Positions 18,510-30,326 of a stretch of 64,000 bases of DNA are shown here, in pieces (position 1 is the stretch's first letter; every line of letters begins with the position of its first letter). The position numbers and the translations under genes were made by a program. Source of the DNA: Nissolia schottii (lineage: Eukaryota; Streptophyta; Magnoliopsida; Fabales; Fabaceae). Location: positions 201,972 through 265,971 of the forward strand of contig QANU01067122.1 of the NCBI GenBank assembly GCA_003254905.1. Direction: 5' to 3'. The notes beneath the pieces are model-generated. The model made no database searches. It was not told the origin of the DNA and was given only the letters and a program-made list of their open reading frames with translations.

Positions 18510-18997
18510 GCTTTAGGTAATTAACGCATTGTAAAGTAATCGTCCGAATAGTGTACTAAAGTAATTGTTAATTTTTTACTAACTTAAAACTTGAAGGTAA
18601 TGAATCATCAGTAATCAGTTACAATGAAAGATGAAGTGAGGTGCAGTTTTACAAAACTTTGGAGTGAAATGCAATTTTAAGAATAAAAATGATTTGTGCA
18701 GCTGTGCTAATTAGTAAATTACTCTTAAAATGTATATAAAAATTGTTTAGCCAAGTTTTCTCCTAAACTAAAAATCTATGCAGCGGCTGAGGGCAAGAAT
18801 GGAAAACTGGAAAAGAGCAACAGTGTGCCATAGCTCATAACCTGAAAAAGGCGGGAAAAACCCGGAGCCAAAAAAGAAAAGAAATTAAAAGACCTAAAAC
18901 ACAAAAAAATCGAAAGAGAAAAATATAAAAGCAGCTAAGGCAAACGAAAAAAAAAAAAAAAAAAAACAGAAAGAAAGGAAGAGGAATATATTGTAAA
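18510..18997 (+). promoter_or_regulatory. Upstream region of the FLIP-like gene
   Basis: Non-coding DNA from the hAT element to the ATG at 18998. It contains A-rich runs (about 18945-18966). No clear TATA box stands out, as is common for low-level housekeeping or repair genes (inference). Confidence 0.35.
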
Positions 18998-21900
18998 ATG
19001 GGGGAAGGTTGCTCCACCACCTCCACCACCACCACCACCACCACCATCCGTCTCCACACCATACTTCATTCCATTAAATCCTCCGAGGCAAGCTTCTTCT
19101 TCATTTTCATCTCACATTTTAGGTTTTTTTATGCTTATTTTTGTTATTAATTTCGTAGAATTAGTTAGTTAAGTGTGATTAAGTAGAGTTTTTGTTTTTG
19201 CTTGATGCACTGAAGCAGACGGTTGAGGACCGTGTTCAGTTGTTTACTGATCTTGCAAGTGTAGACTTGAAGGATGCATCGGATTCTGACTACGCTTCCG
19301 TCATGAACTGCCTCGTAGTATCCTTGCATTTTTTTGTCATTTTAATTCACCTATATATATGCTTATATAACACCAACATGTTTAAGTTTGTGACTATTTC
19401 TTGTGGAAAAAAATTGAAAATAAGAAATTAGGTGAAAACTAAGTGGCATTTTTGTAACTAGAAGCGATAATGTACTGAATGAAAATGGAAAAACAGAACT
19501 GCCACTTAGTTGGTTCAAATGATTCGGTACTTGTTATTTTTAAGTAAGGTCTCGAGTTTGAGTCTGGCAAGTAAAAGAAATAGGTCGGCAAGATATTTAC
19601 CTTCATAGTGAGTTGATCTATCTCGAGCTAGACAGATGGGATTATAGTATACTCTAGATAATAATGTGGTTTAGGAAGAAAAAAAACATAAATAGAATGT
19701 AAACCTAGCACTACTTGTGCTTACATTGGTGCTTGTTGCTTGAAAGGCATCGATATTGCTCAATGTTGTGCACACTGTGTGAATAGGCTCGGGATGTAAT
19801 CTAACATTTAATGACTGATACATTCGTGTTATTCAGGAGCTTTCTGACCGTTTTTTGTTTCATCTTGAATGATTTATATATGTGTATACTTGGGGATTGT
19901 GAGGTGAAAGGGGGGTTGGTAATGTGCAAATTAAGTTTTCACTCTGTGAATGGGTTTTGGACACACTCTGAATGTTTGGAAACAGATGACAAAATGTGTG
20001 TGGGTGTATCTATATATATGTGACTGGAGGTGCTTGGCACATGGACATAAACATCTTCATTCAAATTCATAACGGCCAACGAGTATTATTTCCATGGTAA
20101 TCAGTTATGTGCCTATGAGATAGTCTATTCTTATAATATTTAAGTTGGAATTCAACTTTATTTGAGTCTGTTGATGGTTGTCATCAGTTCATATGATTAA
20201 AATGACGAAATTTGACGGCGATCAAGCAATATATAAATCTATTGATACATGTTTAAAGCATAAGAATCAAATTGCACACTAATGAAACTTCAAGGACCTT
20301 TGCTATTATTACACTTTTGTGCTATTTCAGCACTCTTTAATTGTCTATATTGTTGCATCCACCTTAACTGCAAGCTAGACATTTTGGGAGGACTTTACAT
20401 GTTTGGATGTCACCCAGTGCATGCTAAATGGAAGCATTCTACAAGTGGCTTTAAAACATATAGATGTTAACCTATCTAGCTGCTTGCCACAAATTCTATC
20501 CCTTGGAGTGAAGGTATATCTACACTTGCCTGTCGTTTTTACTTTGTCTTCATCTATGCAATATACATATACTTTAACACTTTGTTACATCTCTATACTT
20601 CTCTGGGAAAATACGTGTATTCTCATAACAGTAACGCAATTTCATTAATTAGGCAAGCATCTGGTGTGGCAAGCATCTAAAGATGAGTCTTTTGTCGGCA
20701 GCAGATTCTCAGGAAGATGAACATTGCTCTGTATTTTACAAGGTAGCAGTTCTTTGTCAAAGAGAGAGCTCTCAAATATTATAAGACCTAAAGTCATCTA
20801 AAAAGTTTCTTACTGCACACAGAAAAGTTGCTTCCTTCCTTATATTATTATTTTTTTTTGGTTTTTTGTTTTTTCAAAAAAATACTTCTCCATTAATATG
20901 TGCATTTCCTCTTTATTAGTAATTTGGAATAAATATTTTTTATTGTTCTTGCAATAAAAGTAACTCCTGTGATCTAATTTTCTTGATGAAAGCACAGATC
21001 TCGTGATTTGTATGGCTCTTTGAGAATTTTTCTTGATTTTCAGCCTTCTTGAGGCATTCATTTGCTAATTTTCTTAGTGATATTGAGTTTTATTTGAGAT
21101 AGTTATATTTATATTGTGCAGCTTCTTCTGGAGGTCCTAAAATTTACTGCATCAACCTTTTCAGCTTTGTTGAAATTCCCTGATTTTGGTGACAAGGACT
21201 TGAACATTGTTGAAACTTTCACTATAGAAGCATTAAATCTAACTAAAGATTCTATATCAGAGGCTAAGGTAATATGTTTCTTTCTGTGTATAAAACTTGA
21301 AATGACGGGAGCAGTGTACAGACACTCTGCGTGTGTGTCTTATTTGATTTAAGATTTAATTGTGAGCTACTATCACTGTAAAATTTATCGCTATCAATTT
21401 ATCTTTCATTGCTGTATTATAGAAGAGTTTGACTTTGACAAAAACTGCTTAAACAGTCGAACTCTTGTATTGTCAATACATGGTCGTGTGGAAGAGACGT
21501 AGTATTAAAAGAAAATAACAAATTCAATGATTTATCAACCCTATGACACACCTCTGAAATTTGATCCTTGTGAGATGTTCTAAGTTTCAGAAAGTCCATG
21601 AGTGCTTATTCATATTGTTTTAGTATTCTTATTCTAGTCATGATGCTCCATGGTAGTGAATGTAGGATAGTTAAATTCCAACACCTGCTATACCTAAAAA
21701 AAAAGGTGCCAACAAGAGCAAAAAAACAAAGTATAGAAATGTTGAGGTGGGTAAGTGCAGATACAAGGAAATATAAGATTAGGAATGAAAGTGTGTGGGA
21801 GAAAGTTGAAGTAGCATTTATTGAGATTGACAGTCCTCCCACCTTTTGTAGCTATCTTCTCCTCTTATCAATACAATTCTTCTTCCAAAAAAAAAAAATG

Positions 21901-24900
21901 TAAGATAGTCAGTTTAAAGGGTAGATGAAGACCAAAAAAGGAAAACCTTAGGAGGAAAAATATTTTAGAATAGACCTTACTCTAAATGAAATTTCTTCAC
22001 TTCATATTTACTCTACAAAATTGTGTACCTGTTGCTAAGGATAGTTCTTTTCTGCCCCTAAGCAGAAAATTCAATCATTTGGACCAGAAATATTGAAGGT
22101 TGCACACATGCTCATTGATGCTTCCATAAAACTATGCAAGGTGTGCTCCGAATTAGTGAACTGGGGGACGAGTGATGAAAAACTAACAAGCCTTGCCAAT
22201 GCTACTGATGTTGGCCACACTATCAACATAACAAAATGTGCTATAGAAAAGCTGTCTCAGATTGGTGTCCTTGCTGCAAATGATGGTGGGAATTCAGTCA
22301 ATATTCTTAATGTATCCTGGAAAGGTGTTGTCGCTCTGCTTCAAATTGGTGGTGGGCGTTTTGCAGAAGTGAATGTAGCAAATATAGTGCTAACTTTGCT
22401 TGCATTGATAACCGAGCCTCTGAAATGTGCTGCTGAGGCTTGGTCATCATCTTTGAAGGAAACAATTTCGGTGACTGAAGCTAAAAGGATCTTTGTGCCA
22501 GCGAAATTTTACTTGATTAATGCTGTTAAAATATGTTCAATGTATCCTCATCAGGCATACACAGTGTACAAGGAGATTACACTGTCTGTTCTGATGATCA
22601 CTTCGTTTTGGATTTTTGTAAGTAATGAAAACCTTCTGAAATCTGCATCTTTAGTAATTACCGAGCTTCTAGAGGAAACAACCTTGGATCTGGTATTGTC
22701 TTTGCTACATTCTGACAGACTGAAACTGGAACAGAAGCTTGAGGTACTGGATTGGTTGTTCATTACTGAAGGAGATTCTCATTCTGTCCTTGATGGTCCA
22801 ACTATTGCTGATTGTGACTTGGCAAGGGTTAATGAAATCTTTTGCAATACCTGCGAAGGTATGAGCAGAGCAAGAATACTAATAATAGGTCGAGTTGCAC
22901 TGTTTATCAACTTCCTCAGGTATTCCCACAAGTTTGATGGAGATGTGAAAGTAGCAATAGTTCGGAAGCTTCATTGGTTTATGGATATTTTAATTGAGGA
23001 AGATGTATATTCTCACATGCTTGTTTCACAACTTCCTGTATTGTATGGAGTTGGAAAGGCAGCACAGTTGGTGTGGCAGCCTATGTTTACTTCCCTCTTG
23101 CAAGCATTCAAAACCTTCATGATTGTGATCTCTTCAAGTACAGCTTGGGGTGAGTTTGAGTCTTTCTTACTAGAGAATTTCTTTCATCCTCACTTTCTTT
23201 GCTGGGAGATTGTTATGGAATGCTGGTGCTTTATGCTGCGACATGCTGAAACACAAATGGCAAATAGCATCATTAGCAAGCTATGTTCGTTGCTTAAGAT
23301 GCTGGCATCTTCAAAATCCGTTTTCCTTTCTTATTCTTCCTTCAGAAAGTTGGCAAGATCAATCTGCTTGCTTCTGACCTATGGTGCACAGTCGATGGTT
23401 AACCGGGTGTACATGTCTCTTGTTGGAGATGGGAGATCAAAGTTGTCATCAGTTTTGTGTTTGGCTCTGTTCACTGAAGGTTTTCCATTTGATTTACTGA
23501 CAGACGAGTCGAGGAACACTTCCATACAAAGAATTATGTCTGATTATTTTGACTTCATAGATAACTTTGATGAAACATCACTGGTGGCATGCCCTTCTGA
23601 TTTGTTTGGCATTCCAGTTTTTGTACTTTCTGCTTCTTTGCAATCTCTGTAAGTGTTTCAGTTTGGTTACATTCCATCCATCATCCATTCGCTATTCATT
23701 TCTTATAAGTGAGTTATGCACACAATCACAACCACACCCACCATATTTGCTATTAATTTGTGTTGATCTCTGTTGTTTTTGATTATACAATGTGTACAGC
23801 ACTTACATTTGTACACACAAGCCTTCTCATTAGTTCTGACTAAATTAGTGTCTTTTTATCAAAGATTTCTATTCTAAATCTGGGAAACAAAAGTCAGAAT
23901 TGAGTTTGATTTCCTTTCATTTTAACTTAATTGCTGTTTACCGAATAATTCCTTTCCATCTTTTAGTGAACCAGAATGTTATTTTTCGGCCAGCTTTATG
24001 ACTAGTGTTGCCATTTTCTGCAGCGAGGTTGGACTATCTGATATTGATGCTAGGACCTTAAAGTTTTTGGTTTCGATTATTTCTAACTATAAAAGTACTG
24101 TAGACAAAGGTGTCAAGGACCATTGTCTACAGCTTTTTAGTGAAACACTAGGGATTGTATCATATCTGAAGCATTTGTACACATCAAATAATATCGAACA
24201 AGCCATCATGGTGATTGAAAACATCTTCATCTCTGAGCCTCCTGCCAATTTGTACAAATGCAAACCACATTTGGCTCATTTCATGGCAGGACTTATACAC
24301 ATGGAAATTTCAGAAAGTGATGATGATGCTAAGAGCTGTGCTGCCTGGGAATTGTATCACTTTCTTCTGAAAGAGCGGCACTGGGCGTTCATTCATTTGG
24401 CAATAACAGCATTCGGATATTTTGCGGCACGTACCAAGTGCAATCAGCTATGGAGGTTTGTTCCAGAGGATGCAGCACTCTCATATGACATAGTTTCGGG
24501 AGTGGAGGCAAATAAGGAAAGGTTTATGCGTGAGTTCAAGACATTTCTTAACAAGGAAATAGCTCTTCGTACAGTTGCACCTAGCCCTGAACAGCTTGAG
24601 CTTCTAGGAAGAGAAGGTCTTGTGTTGAAACAAATGGTGCATAAGATTTCAGCCATTGCTGAAGAGAGACAGCGATTTGAGAGCATGGAAGTTGATGATG
24701 ATAAGAACCAATCAAATAAGAAAAGGAAACTTCCTGATGGAATCAGCAGAGGAATGGAATTGCTGAAAAGTGGTTTGAGGATTCTTGGGGACGGTCTTTC
24801 CCAGTGGCAGCTTAATCAATTTGAAACCAATGAACTGCATAACAAGTATGTGACTCAATTATCTCAACTTGAAGATGTAATTACTCACTTTGAGGAATTG

Positions 24901-24921
24901 GCTAGGAGCGGTGAGGTATGA
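18998..24921 (+). CDS. FLIP: FLIP-like protein (FIGL1-interacting regulator of recombination; C1orf112/FIRRM family), ~1030 aa
   Basis: FLIP partners the AAA-ATPase FIGL1, which restrains RAD51/DMC1 strand invasion and limits crossovers in Arabidopsis (established for AT1G04650). Exon model: 18998..19087, 19219..19317, 20379..20513, 20653..20742, 21122..21268, 22066..23648, 23967..24921. The central 1583-bp exon and the last exon carry most of the protein: a helical, Leu-rich, repeat-like fold with no enzymatic motif, plus TFWEDFTCLDVTQC in exon 3. Near the C-terminus (24690-24740) there is a basic KKRKLP patch, a possible nuclear signal. Phases agree throughout. Uncertain points: exon 1 ends at GAG before GCAAGC, implying a GC donor; exon 2 may begin 3 bp earlier and end at 19314 or 19317; the last exon could instead use an acceptor before 24025, which would drop about 19 residues. 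The N-terminus has a run of seven threonines from (ACC)n. Assignment rests on overall resemblance, not a search. Confidence 0.85.
21736..21830 (+). mobile_element. RTE-type LINE fragment in FLIP intron 5
   Basis: The frame reads EMLRWVSADTRKYKIRNESV then WEKVEVAFIE. This matches the C-terminal MLRWM..HTR.DKIRNE..REKVGVAPI signature of plant RTE non-LTR retrotransposons, which is also seen in this window at 51470-51560. It is a short 5'- and 3'-truncated relic inside intron 21269-22065, followed by an A-rich tract. Confidence 0.7.
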
Positions 24922-26051
24922 TCATCTTCCTATTCAGATAATATGAGGTTGATTACTCATCAGTGTATGTTCCATTGCAAAGAAATCTTAGAAATCAGTG
25001 CATTCTACTGTATAAATATGGAGTGACAGATCATCTTCAGTAAAATCTAGTTCCTCCTCCAGAACAACAAAAAAACAAGGTTCTCCTTACCCTTTATCTA
25101 GTATTAATGTTTTATCTTTTATGTAGCATTCAAATACAAGATCCTTTTGTATATCAAGAGTAGGTTCTCTAGAATTAAAATACAGAATGTCTTCTGTATA
25201 TCATGTTAAAAGAAAGCTCATGGGAAGCCTTGTGGCGACACCCTCACTTAAACAAAAAATGGTGCAAGGAAATCCTAAACATTTTTCTAACAAACACCAT
25301 GATTTTTGTCAAACACCGTTACATTTTCTGGCTATCTGACATTGGTGTTTAAATTTCACTAGGATATATAGTCTTTGATTTAACTTTAATATCATATTTA
25401 ACAAACCTCTCTCTTTTAATGGAGATAGAAGGGAGACTGTCCTCCCTAAGAGTTGTACTTGGCTCTTTGCAGTTACAGCGGTGCAGTTTTACCTCCGAGG
25501 CATCGCCTCATCTGATAACATCTTTCTTTAAAATGGTTTAAAATGTATGAGCTAGAAATGTTTCTTTAATGTTTGAGAGATTTAGTTAAAATTTAAAACA
25601 GACGAAAATATCTGCATACATTATGAATAGATATAATCGAAAAAATTCAGACTGGAACAAAAACTAAATAAGCAATAGGTATTTTATCAAAAAAAAGGCA
25701 GTAGTTAAGGGATAAATAAAATATATATTTATCATAGAAAATACCCCATTTACTCTCCTTATTTCTGATGAAGACAAGTAATTGCAGAATTCTAGTCAAT
25801 TAGTTGAATTCAATAGTGGGTGGCAAGTCGCAACCTATTTGGTATTGAGATTCAAGCATTGTTTCAAAGGAAACTTGATTCTTTAACACATCACACACAA
25901 ATCAACTCAAACTTTTATTACTTTCAAGCATACTAAGACAAACACAACACAAGGTTGATATTTGGTTAACATAACGAAATACACACGTAGAGACGACTCA
26001 TTAAGATACAAATAGTTTATATTATCACTCTACATAGAAGATACCATCTTC
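24922..26051. other. Intergenic, 3' flanks of convergent genes
   Basis: Between the FLIP-like stop (24921) and the stop of the first GST gene (26052). It contains the two 3' UTRs in convergent arrangement. I see no gene or structured repeat. The last ~250 bp match the 3' flanks of the other GST copies (the TTGAATTCAATAG..GGT segment). Confidence 0.6.
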
Positions 26052-27108
26052 TTAGGAGGATGCCAACATCTTTTCTTTCATATACTTGATACAAGCTAGC
26101 ATTTTCTCATTGTCCGGGAAGTTTTCTTTGATAATTGGGGTATCCTTGAAATTATTAAACCTTAAGTGCAAGTGAGGGAACTTCTCAGCTTGTAGGATCT
26201 TCACTTTAGCCATATCTTCCAGAGTTACTAGAAATTTAAAAAGTGACCCAAATGCTATATCCACAATGTTAATAGTGTCTCCTCCAAAGAATTTCTTTTG
26301 ATCGCCTAAGCACTGATCTTCAACAACTCTGAGATGTTCCCAAACCTTCTCTATGACCTTCTCCCTCTCTTCACAAGTGGCATGGAAGAGTGCCGCAGCT
26401 ACAGGACCCTTTAAACATTGACCCCAACATTATTGACACTTTGAATCAACACACGAATACTAGGGTATAGAAATTTATGACAATACACAAAATTAACTGA
26501 ATTGAATTAAATTGTGATACAGCGTCAGTGAAATTTTTTACGTAATCATTTAATTAAGTATAGTCATTTTATCAAAAGTAGTTGACTCTTGTAATCACTA
26601 TTTCAAAAAGTATATATATATATATATAACATTACATGATTATATTTACACTGACCTTATATCAAAATTAATCTTGAATTGACTAGCTCAAAAGGGTAAT
26701 TGAAAACATGAGTTGGATTAATTATTCTTAGTAAGGCCATGCGCTTATGATGATGTTGGAAAGGCTAGAAAAACACATGGAGAGAGTTTCTAAACATACC
26801 ATTTGATCAGCATATGCAACCCAAAACCTTGCCTGAGCTCTCTCACAGGGATCGGCAGGGACCAATGGGTTTTGTGGCCATATCTCATCAATGTATTCAA
26901 CAATGATCATGGACTCACATAGGGGTTTTCCAGCATGAACAAGCACTGGGGTCTTCTTGTGAACAGGGTTGTATTGGAGGAGTTGAGGACTCTTGTTGAA
27001 CCGGTCTTCCTCTATGTTTTCATATGGGATACCCTTCAACTTTAGGGCCCATACCACCCTCATAGTGAAGGGACTATACCAAAATCCATGTAGCTTCACC
27101 TCATCCAT
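26052..27108 (-). CDS. Tau-class glutathione S-transferase, copy 1 (221 aa)
   Basis: Conjugates glutathione to electrophilic xenobiotics and endogenous metabolites in the cytosol; tau GSTs are plant-specific stress- and herbicide-responsive enzymes. Exon 1 is 26800..27108 (103 codons) and exon 2 is 26052..26408 (119 codons with stop), with a GT-AG intron in phase 0, the classic tau gene structure and length. The thioredoxin-fold N-domain has the catalytic Ser12 in YSPFTMRV, the cis-Pro TPVLVH strand and the glutathione-binding [10 protein letters not shown]. The helical C-domain follows from [13 protein letters not shown]. It carries 'CERAQARFW' where siblings have YQRAQ or YDRAQ. Exon 1 and the promoter match copy 2, whereas exon 2 and the intron match copy 5, so this copy is mosaic. 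The TGACG motif found upstream of copies 2, 3 and 5 reads TGATG here. Confidence 0.94.
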
Positions 27109-27165
27109 CTTTAATTGGCTTCAGTTCCTCGTGTTTTTTTCCTAAAGCCAACATTGAACTCTGTC

Positions 27166-27173
27166 TTTATATA
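27166..27173 (-). promoter_or_regulatory. TATA box of GST copy 1
   Basis: TATATAAA on the minus strand, 58 bp upstream of the start codon, in a context conserved among the copies. Confidence 0.75.
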
Positions 27174-27522
27174 GTGATCATTGGAGTCATTTGGCTTGTT
27201 CAACAAGTTCAAACTTCAGAAATATAATATAATAAAATATATGAAGTGTCCTCAGTTCCTTTCATGGAAGTACAACATAAATTTTGCATTTAAATTATGT
27301 GCAGCATTAGTGAGAGAAAAAGTGGTCATGAAAAAAAAAAAAATTTGTGATGTTTACAAAACATGATTTTTTATGGATCTAAGCTTCCTTGATTCTTCAT
27401 CTTTATTCTTTGGGGTGCCCTTGTATAAAAAATATTTTTGATACATTAATGCAAATTATCTTATATTATCAATCAATTATTATTTATATGACATGGGAGA
27501 GACATGTTTGAATGTTTGTGGA

Positions 27523-27746
27523 TGTTAGAATAAATTATTGATTTAGTATATCATAGATTGGTTTTATATTGATTTAGTATGATTATATTTTGATTTATCA
27601 TTTGTTGTGTCAGGCTTATAAATAGGTGTTGGTTCCCCATGCAATCTCGCAACATTCAGTAATACAAACGTCTTTCTCCATTTATCGTTGTTGTTTTTCT
27701 CGTTATTTCCTATTCCCAAATTCTTGTTCTTGCACGATGTTTAATA
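27523..27746. repeat. LTR-like segment shared by GST repeat units (unit 1)
   Basis: Starts TGTTAGAATAAATTATTG, has a TATA-like TTATAAATAGG, and ends near ACGATGTTTAATA. It resembles an old ~220-bp solo LTR (TGTTA..TAACA, 3' end decayed) in plus orientation. The same segment follows copies 2, 3 and 5, so the insertion predates the GST duplications. No target duplication survives. Confidence 0.45.
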
Positions 27747-28251
27747 GAGTTTCACTTCCGCTACCTCAGAGCTGAGGCTCTCCATTTTTTGCTCTCCAAA
27801 AATGATATCTTTTTCTGCCATCTATAGTTCTCTATCTTCTCGACCTTTGTTTGGTACACTGTCGTTTGATGCCTCTATGGCCTCCAAGCAATTGTTTCCT
27901 TTGCTGGTTCTACCCAACCTAGACTCATTGCATTTGCTAGTTTTGCCCAATCTAGACTTGGTATTGAGAATTGAATTCTAGTAATTGTAGAATTCTAGTC
28001 AATCAGTTGAATTCAATAGGGGGTAACGAGTCACAGTCTACTTGGTATTGAGATTGAAGCATTACTTCAAAGGAAACTTGATTCATTAACACATCAAATA
28101 CAAATCAACTCAAAACTTTTATTACTTTCAAGCATACTAAGACAAACCCCAACCAAAGTTTGGTACTTGGCTATCATAAAGAAATACCTACATAGAGACA
28201 AGCTATTAAGTTACAAATAGTTTATATCATCACTTCATTGAAGATACCATC
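27747..28251. other. Spacer of GST repeat unit 1
   Basis: Non-coding spacer that is repeated, with changes, downstream of copies 2 and 3. No gene. Confidence 0.6.
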
Positions 28252-29262
28252 TTAGGAAGATGCCAATATCTTTTCTTTGATATACTTGATACATGCTGCC
28301 ATTTTCTCATTGTCAGGGAAATTTTCTTTGATGATTGGGGCATCCTTAAAATTATTAAACCATGAAAGCAAGCGAGGGAATTTCTCGGCTTGTAGGACCT
28401 TCACTTCAACCAGGTCTCCGAGAGTTACTAGAGATTTTAAAAGTGACCCAAAAGCTATGTCCACAATGTTAACAGTGTCTCCTCCAAAGAATTTCTTCTG
28501 ATCACCTAAGCACTGATCCTCAACAACTCTGAAATGTTCCCAAATCTTCTCTACAGCTTTCTCCCTCTCTTCAGCAGTGGAGCTGTAGAATGCCACAATT
28601 GCAAGAACCTTTAACGAATACCAGAGCAAAGAAAATTAAGACAATACACAAAATTAATAGAATTTAATTTAATTTTGATACGGTATTAGTAAAAGTTTTT
28701 TTACACAATTATTTAATTATGTTTAGTCATACCATCAAAAGTAGTTGACTTTTATAATCACTATTTCAAAAATCATACATATAACCATGTATGTTTATAT
28801 TTATGATGAACTTGTATCAAAATTAATCTTGAACCGAATGGCATAAAGGGTAGTTGAAAATGAGTTGGATTAATTATTCTTAATATAAGATGTACTTATA
28901 TGATCATGTGGGAAAGGCTAGAAAAACACACATGATTGAGTTTCTAAACATACCATTTGATCAGCATATGCAACCCAAAACCTTGCCTGAGCTCTCTGAT
29001 AGGGATCAGCAGGGACCAATGGGTTCTGTGGCCATATCTCATCAATGTATTCAACAATGATCATGGACTCACATAGGGGTTTTCCAGCATGAACAAGCAC
29101 TGGGGTCTTCTTGTGAACAGGGTTGTATTGGAGGAGTTGAGGACTCTTGTTGAACCGGTCTTCCTCTATGTTTTCATATGGGATACCCTTCAACTTTAGG
29201 GCCCATACCACCCTCATAGTGAAGGGACTATACCAAAATCCATGTAGCTTCACCTCATCCAT
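28252..29262 (-). CDS. Tau-class glutathione S-transferase, copy 2 (221 aa)
   Basis: Same enzyme class and architecture as its neighbours. Exon 1 is 28954..29262 and exon 2 is 28252..28608, joined in phase 0. Catalytic Ser12 (YSPF), the [10 protein letters not shown] glutathione-binding segment and the full C-domain are present. Exon 2 differs from its siblings: it begins [16 protein letters not shown] and has [16 protein letters not shown] and [10 protein letters not shown], all in the helical domain that shapes the electrophile pocket, so substrate preference may differ (inference). The intron is 345 bp. The first ~430 bp, including exon 1 and promoter, are almost identical to copy 1. Confidence 0.94.
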
Positions 29263-29319
29263 CTTTAATTGGCTTCAGTTCCTCGTGTTTTTTTCCTAAA
29301 GCCAACATTGAACTCTGTC

Positions 29320-29327
29320 TTTATATA
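29320..29327 (-). promoter_or_regulatory. TATA box of GST copy 2
   Basis: TATATAAA on the minus strand, 58 bp upstream of the start codon. Confidence 0.75.
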
Positions 29328-29498
29328 GTGATCATTGGAGTCATTTGGCTTGTTCAACAAGTTTAAACTTCAGAAATATAATATAATAAAATATATGAGT
29401 CCTCAGTTCCTTTCATGGAAGTACAACATAAATTTTGCATTTAAATTATGTGAAGCATTAGTGAGAGAAAATGTGGTCATGAAAAAAAAAACTATTTG

Positions 29499-29503
29499 TG
29501 ACG
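29499..29503 (+). promoter_or_regulatory. TGACG (as-1/ocs-like) half-site upstream of GST copy 2
   Basis: TGACG about 237 bp upstream of the start codon. TGA-type bZIP factors bind this core in many auxin-, salicylate- and xenobiotic-induced tau GST promoters (established). It is also present upstream of copies 3 and 5 in the aligned position. A single five-base site is weak evidence on its own. Confidence 0.4.
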
Positions 29504-29681
29504 TTTACAAAACATTATTTTTCATGGATGTAAGCTTCCTTGATCCTTCGTCTTTATTCTTTGGGGGTGGCCTTGTATAAAAAATATTTTTGATACATTA
29601 ATGTAAAGTATCTTATATTATCAACCAATTATTATTTATATTACATGTTGGACTTTGGGGACATGTTTAAATGTTTGTGGA

Positions 29682-29898
29682 TGTTAGAATAAATTACTGA
29701 ATTAGCATATCATAGATTGGTTGATTTAGCATGATTATATTTTGCTTTATGATTTGTTGTGTCGGTCTTATAAATAGACGTTACTTCTCCATGCAATCTC
29801 ACAACATTTAGTAATACAAACGTCTTTCTCCATTTATCATTGTTGTTTCTCTGGTTATTTCCTATTCTCAAATTCCTATTTTTCCACAATGTTTAATA
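29682..29898. repeat. LTR-like segment shared by GST repeat units (unit 2)
   Basis: Second copy of the TGTTAGAATAAATTA..TTTAATA segment described for unit 1, with a small internal deletion after ATTGGTTGATTTAG. Confidence 0.45.
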
Positions 29899-30326
29899 GA
29901 GTCTCACTTCTGCTGCTTCAGAGCTTTGGCCCTCCTTTTTCTGCTCTCCACGAAAGATCTCTAGTTCTCTATCTTCCCAACCTTTGTTTGATACACTGTT
30001 GATCGATGCCGCCCGCTTTGCCCAATCTAGACTTGGTATTGAGAATTGAATTCTAGTAATTGTAGAATTCTAGTCAATCACTTGAATTCAATAGGGGGTA
30101 ACAAGTCGTTATTTACTTGGTATTGAGATTGAAGCATTATTTCAAAAGAAACTTGATTCATTAACACAACAAATACAAATCAACTCAAACTTTTATTACT
30201 TTCAAGCATACTAAGACAAACTCCAACCAAAGTTTGGTACTTGGTTATCATAAAGAAAAACCCACATAGAGACGACTCATTAAGATACAAATAGTTTATA
30301 TTATCACTTCAAAGAAGATACCATCT
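29899..30326. other. Spacer of GST repeat unit 2
   Basis: Non-coding spacer homologous to the unit 1 spacer, with a deletion between ATCGATGCC and CAATCTAGAC. No gene. Confidence 0.6.
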
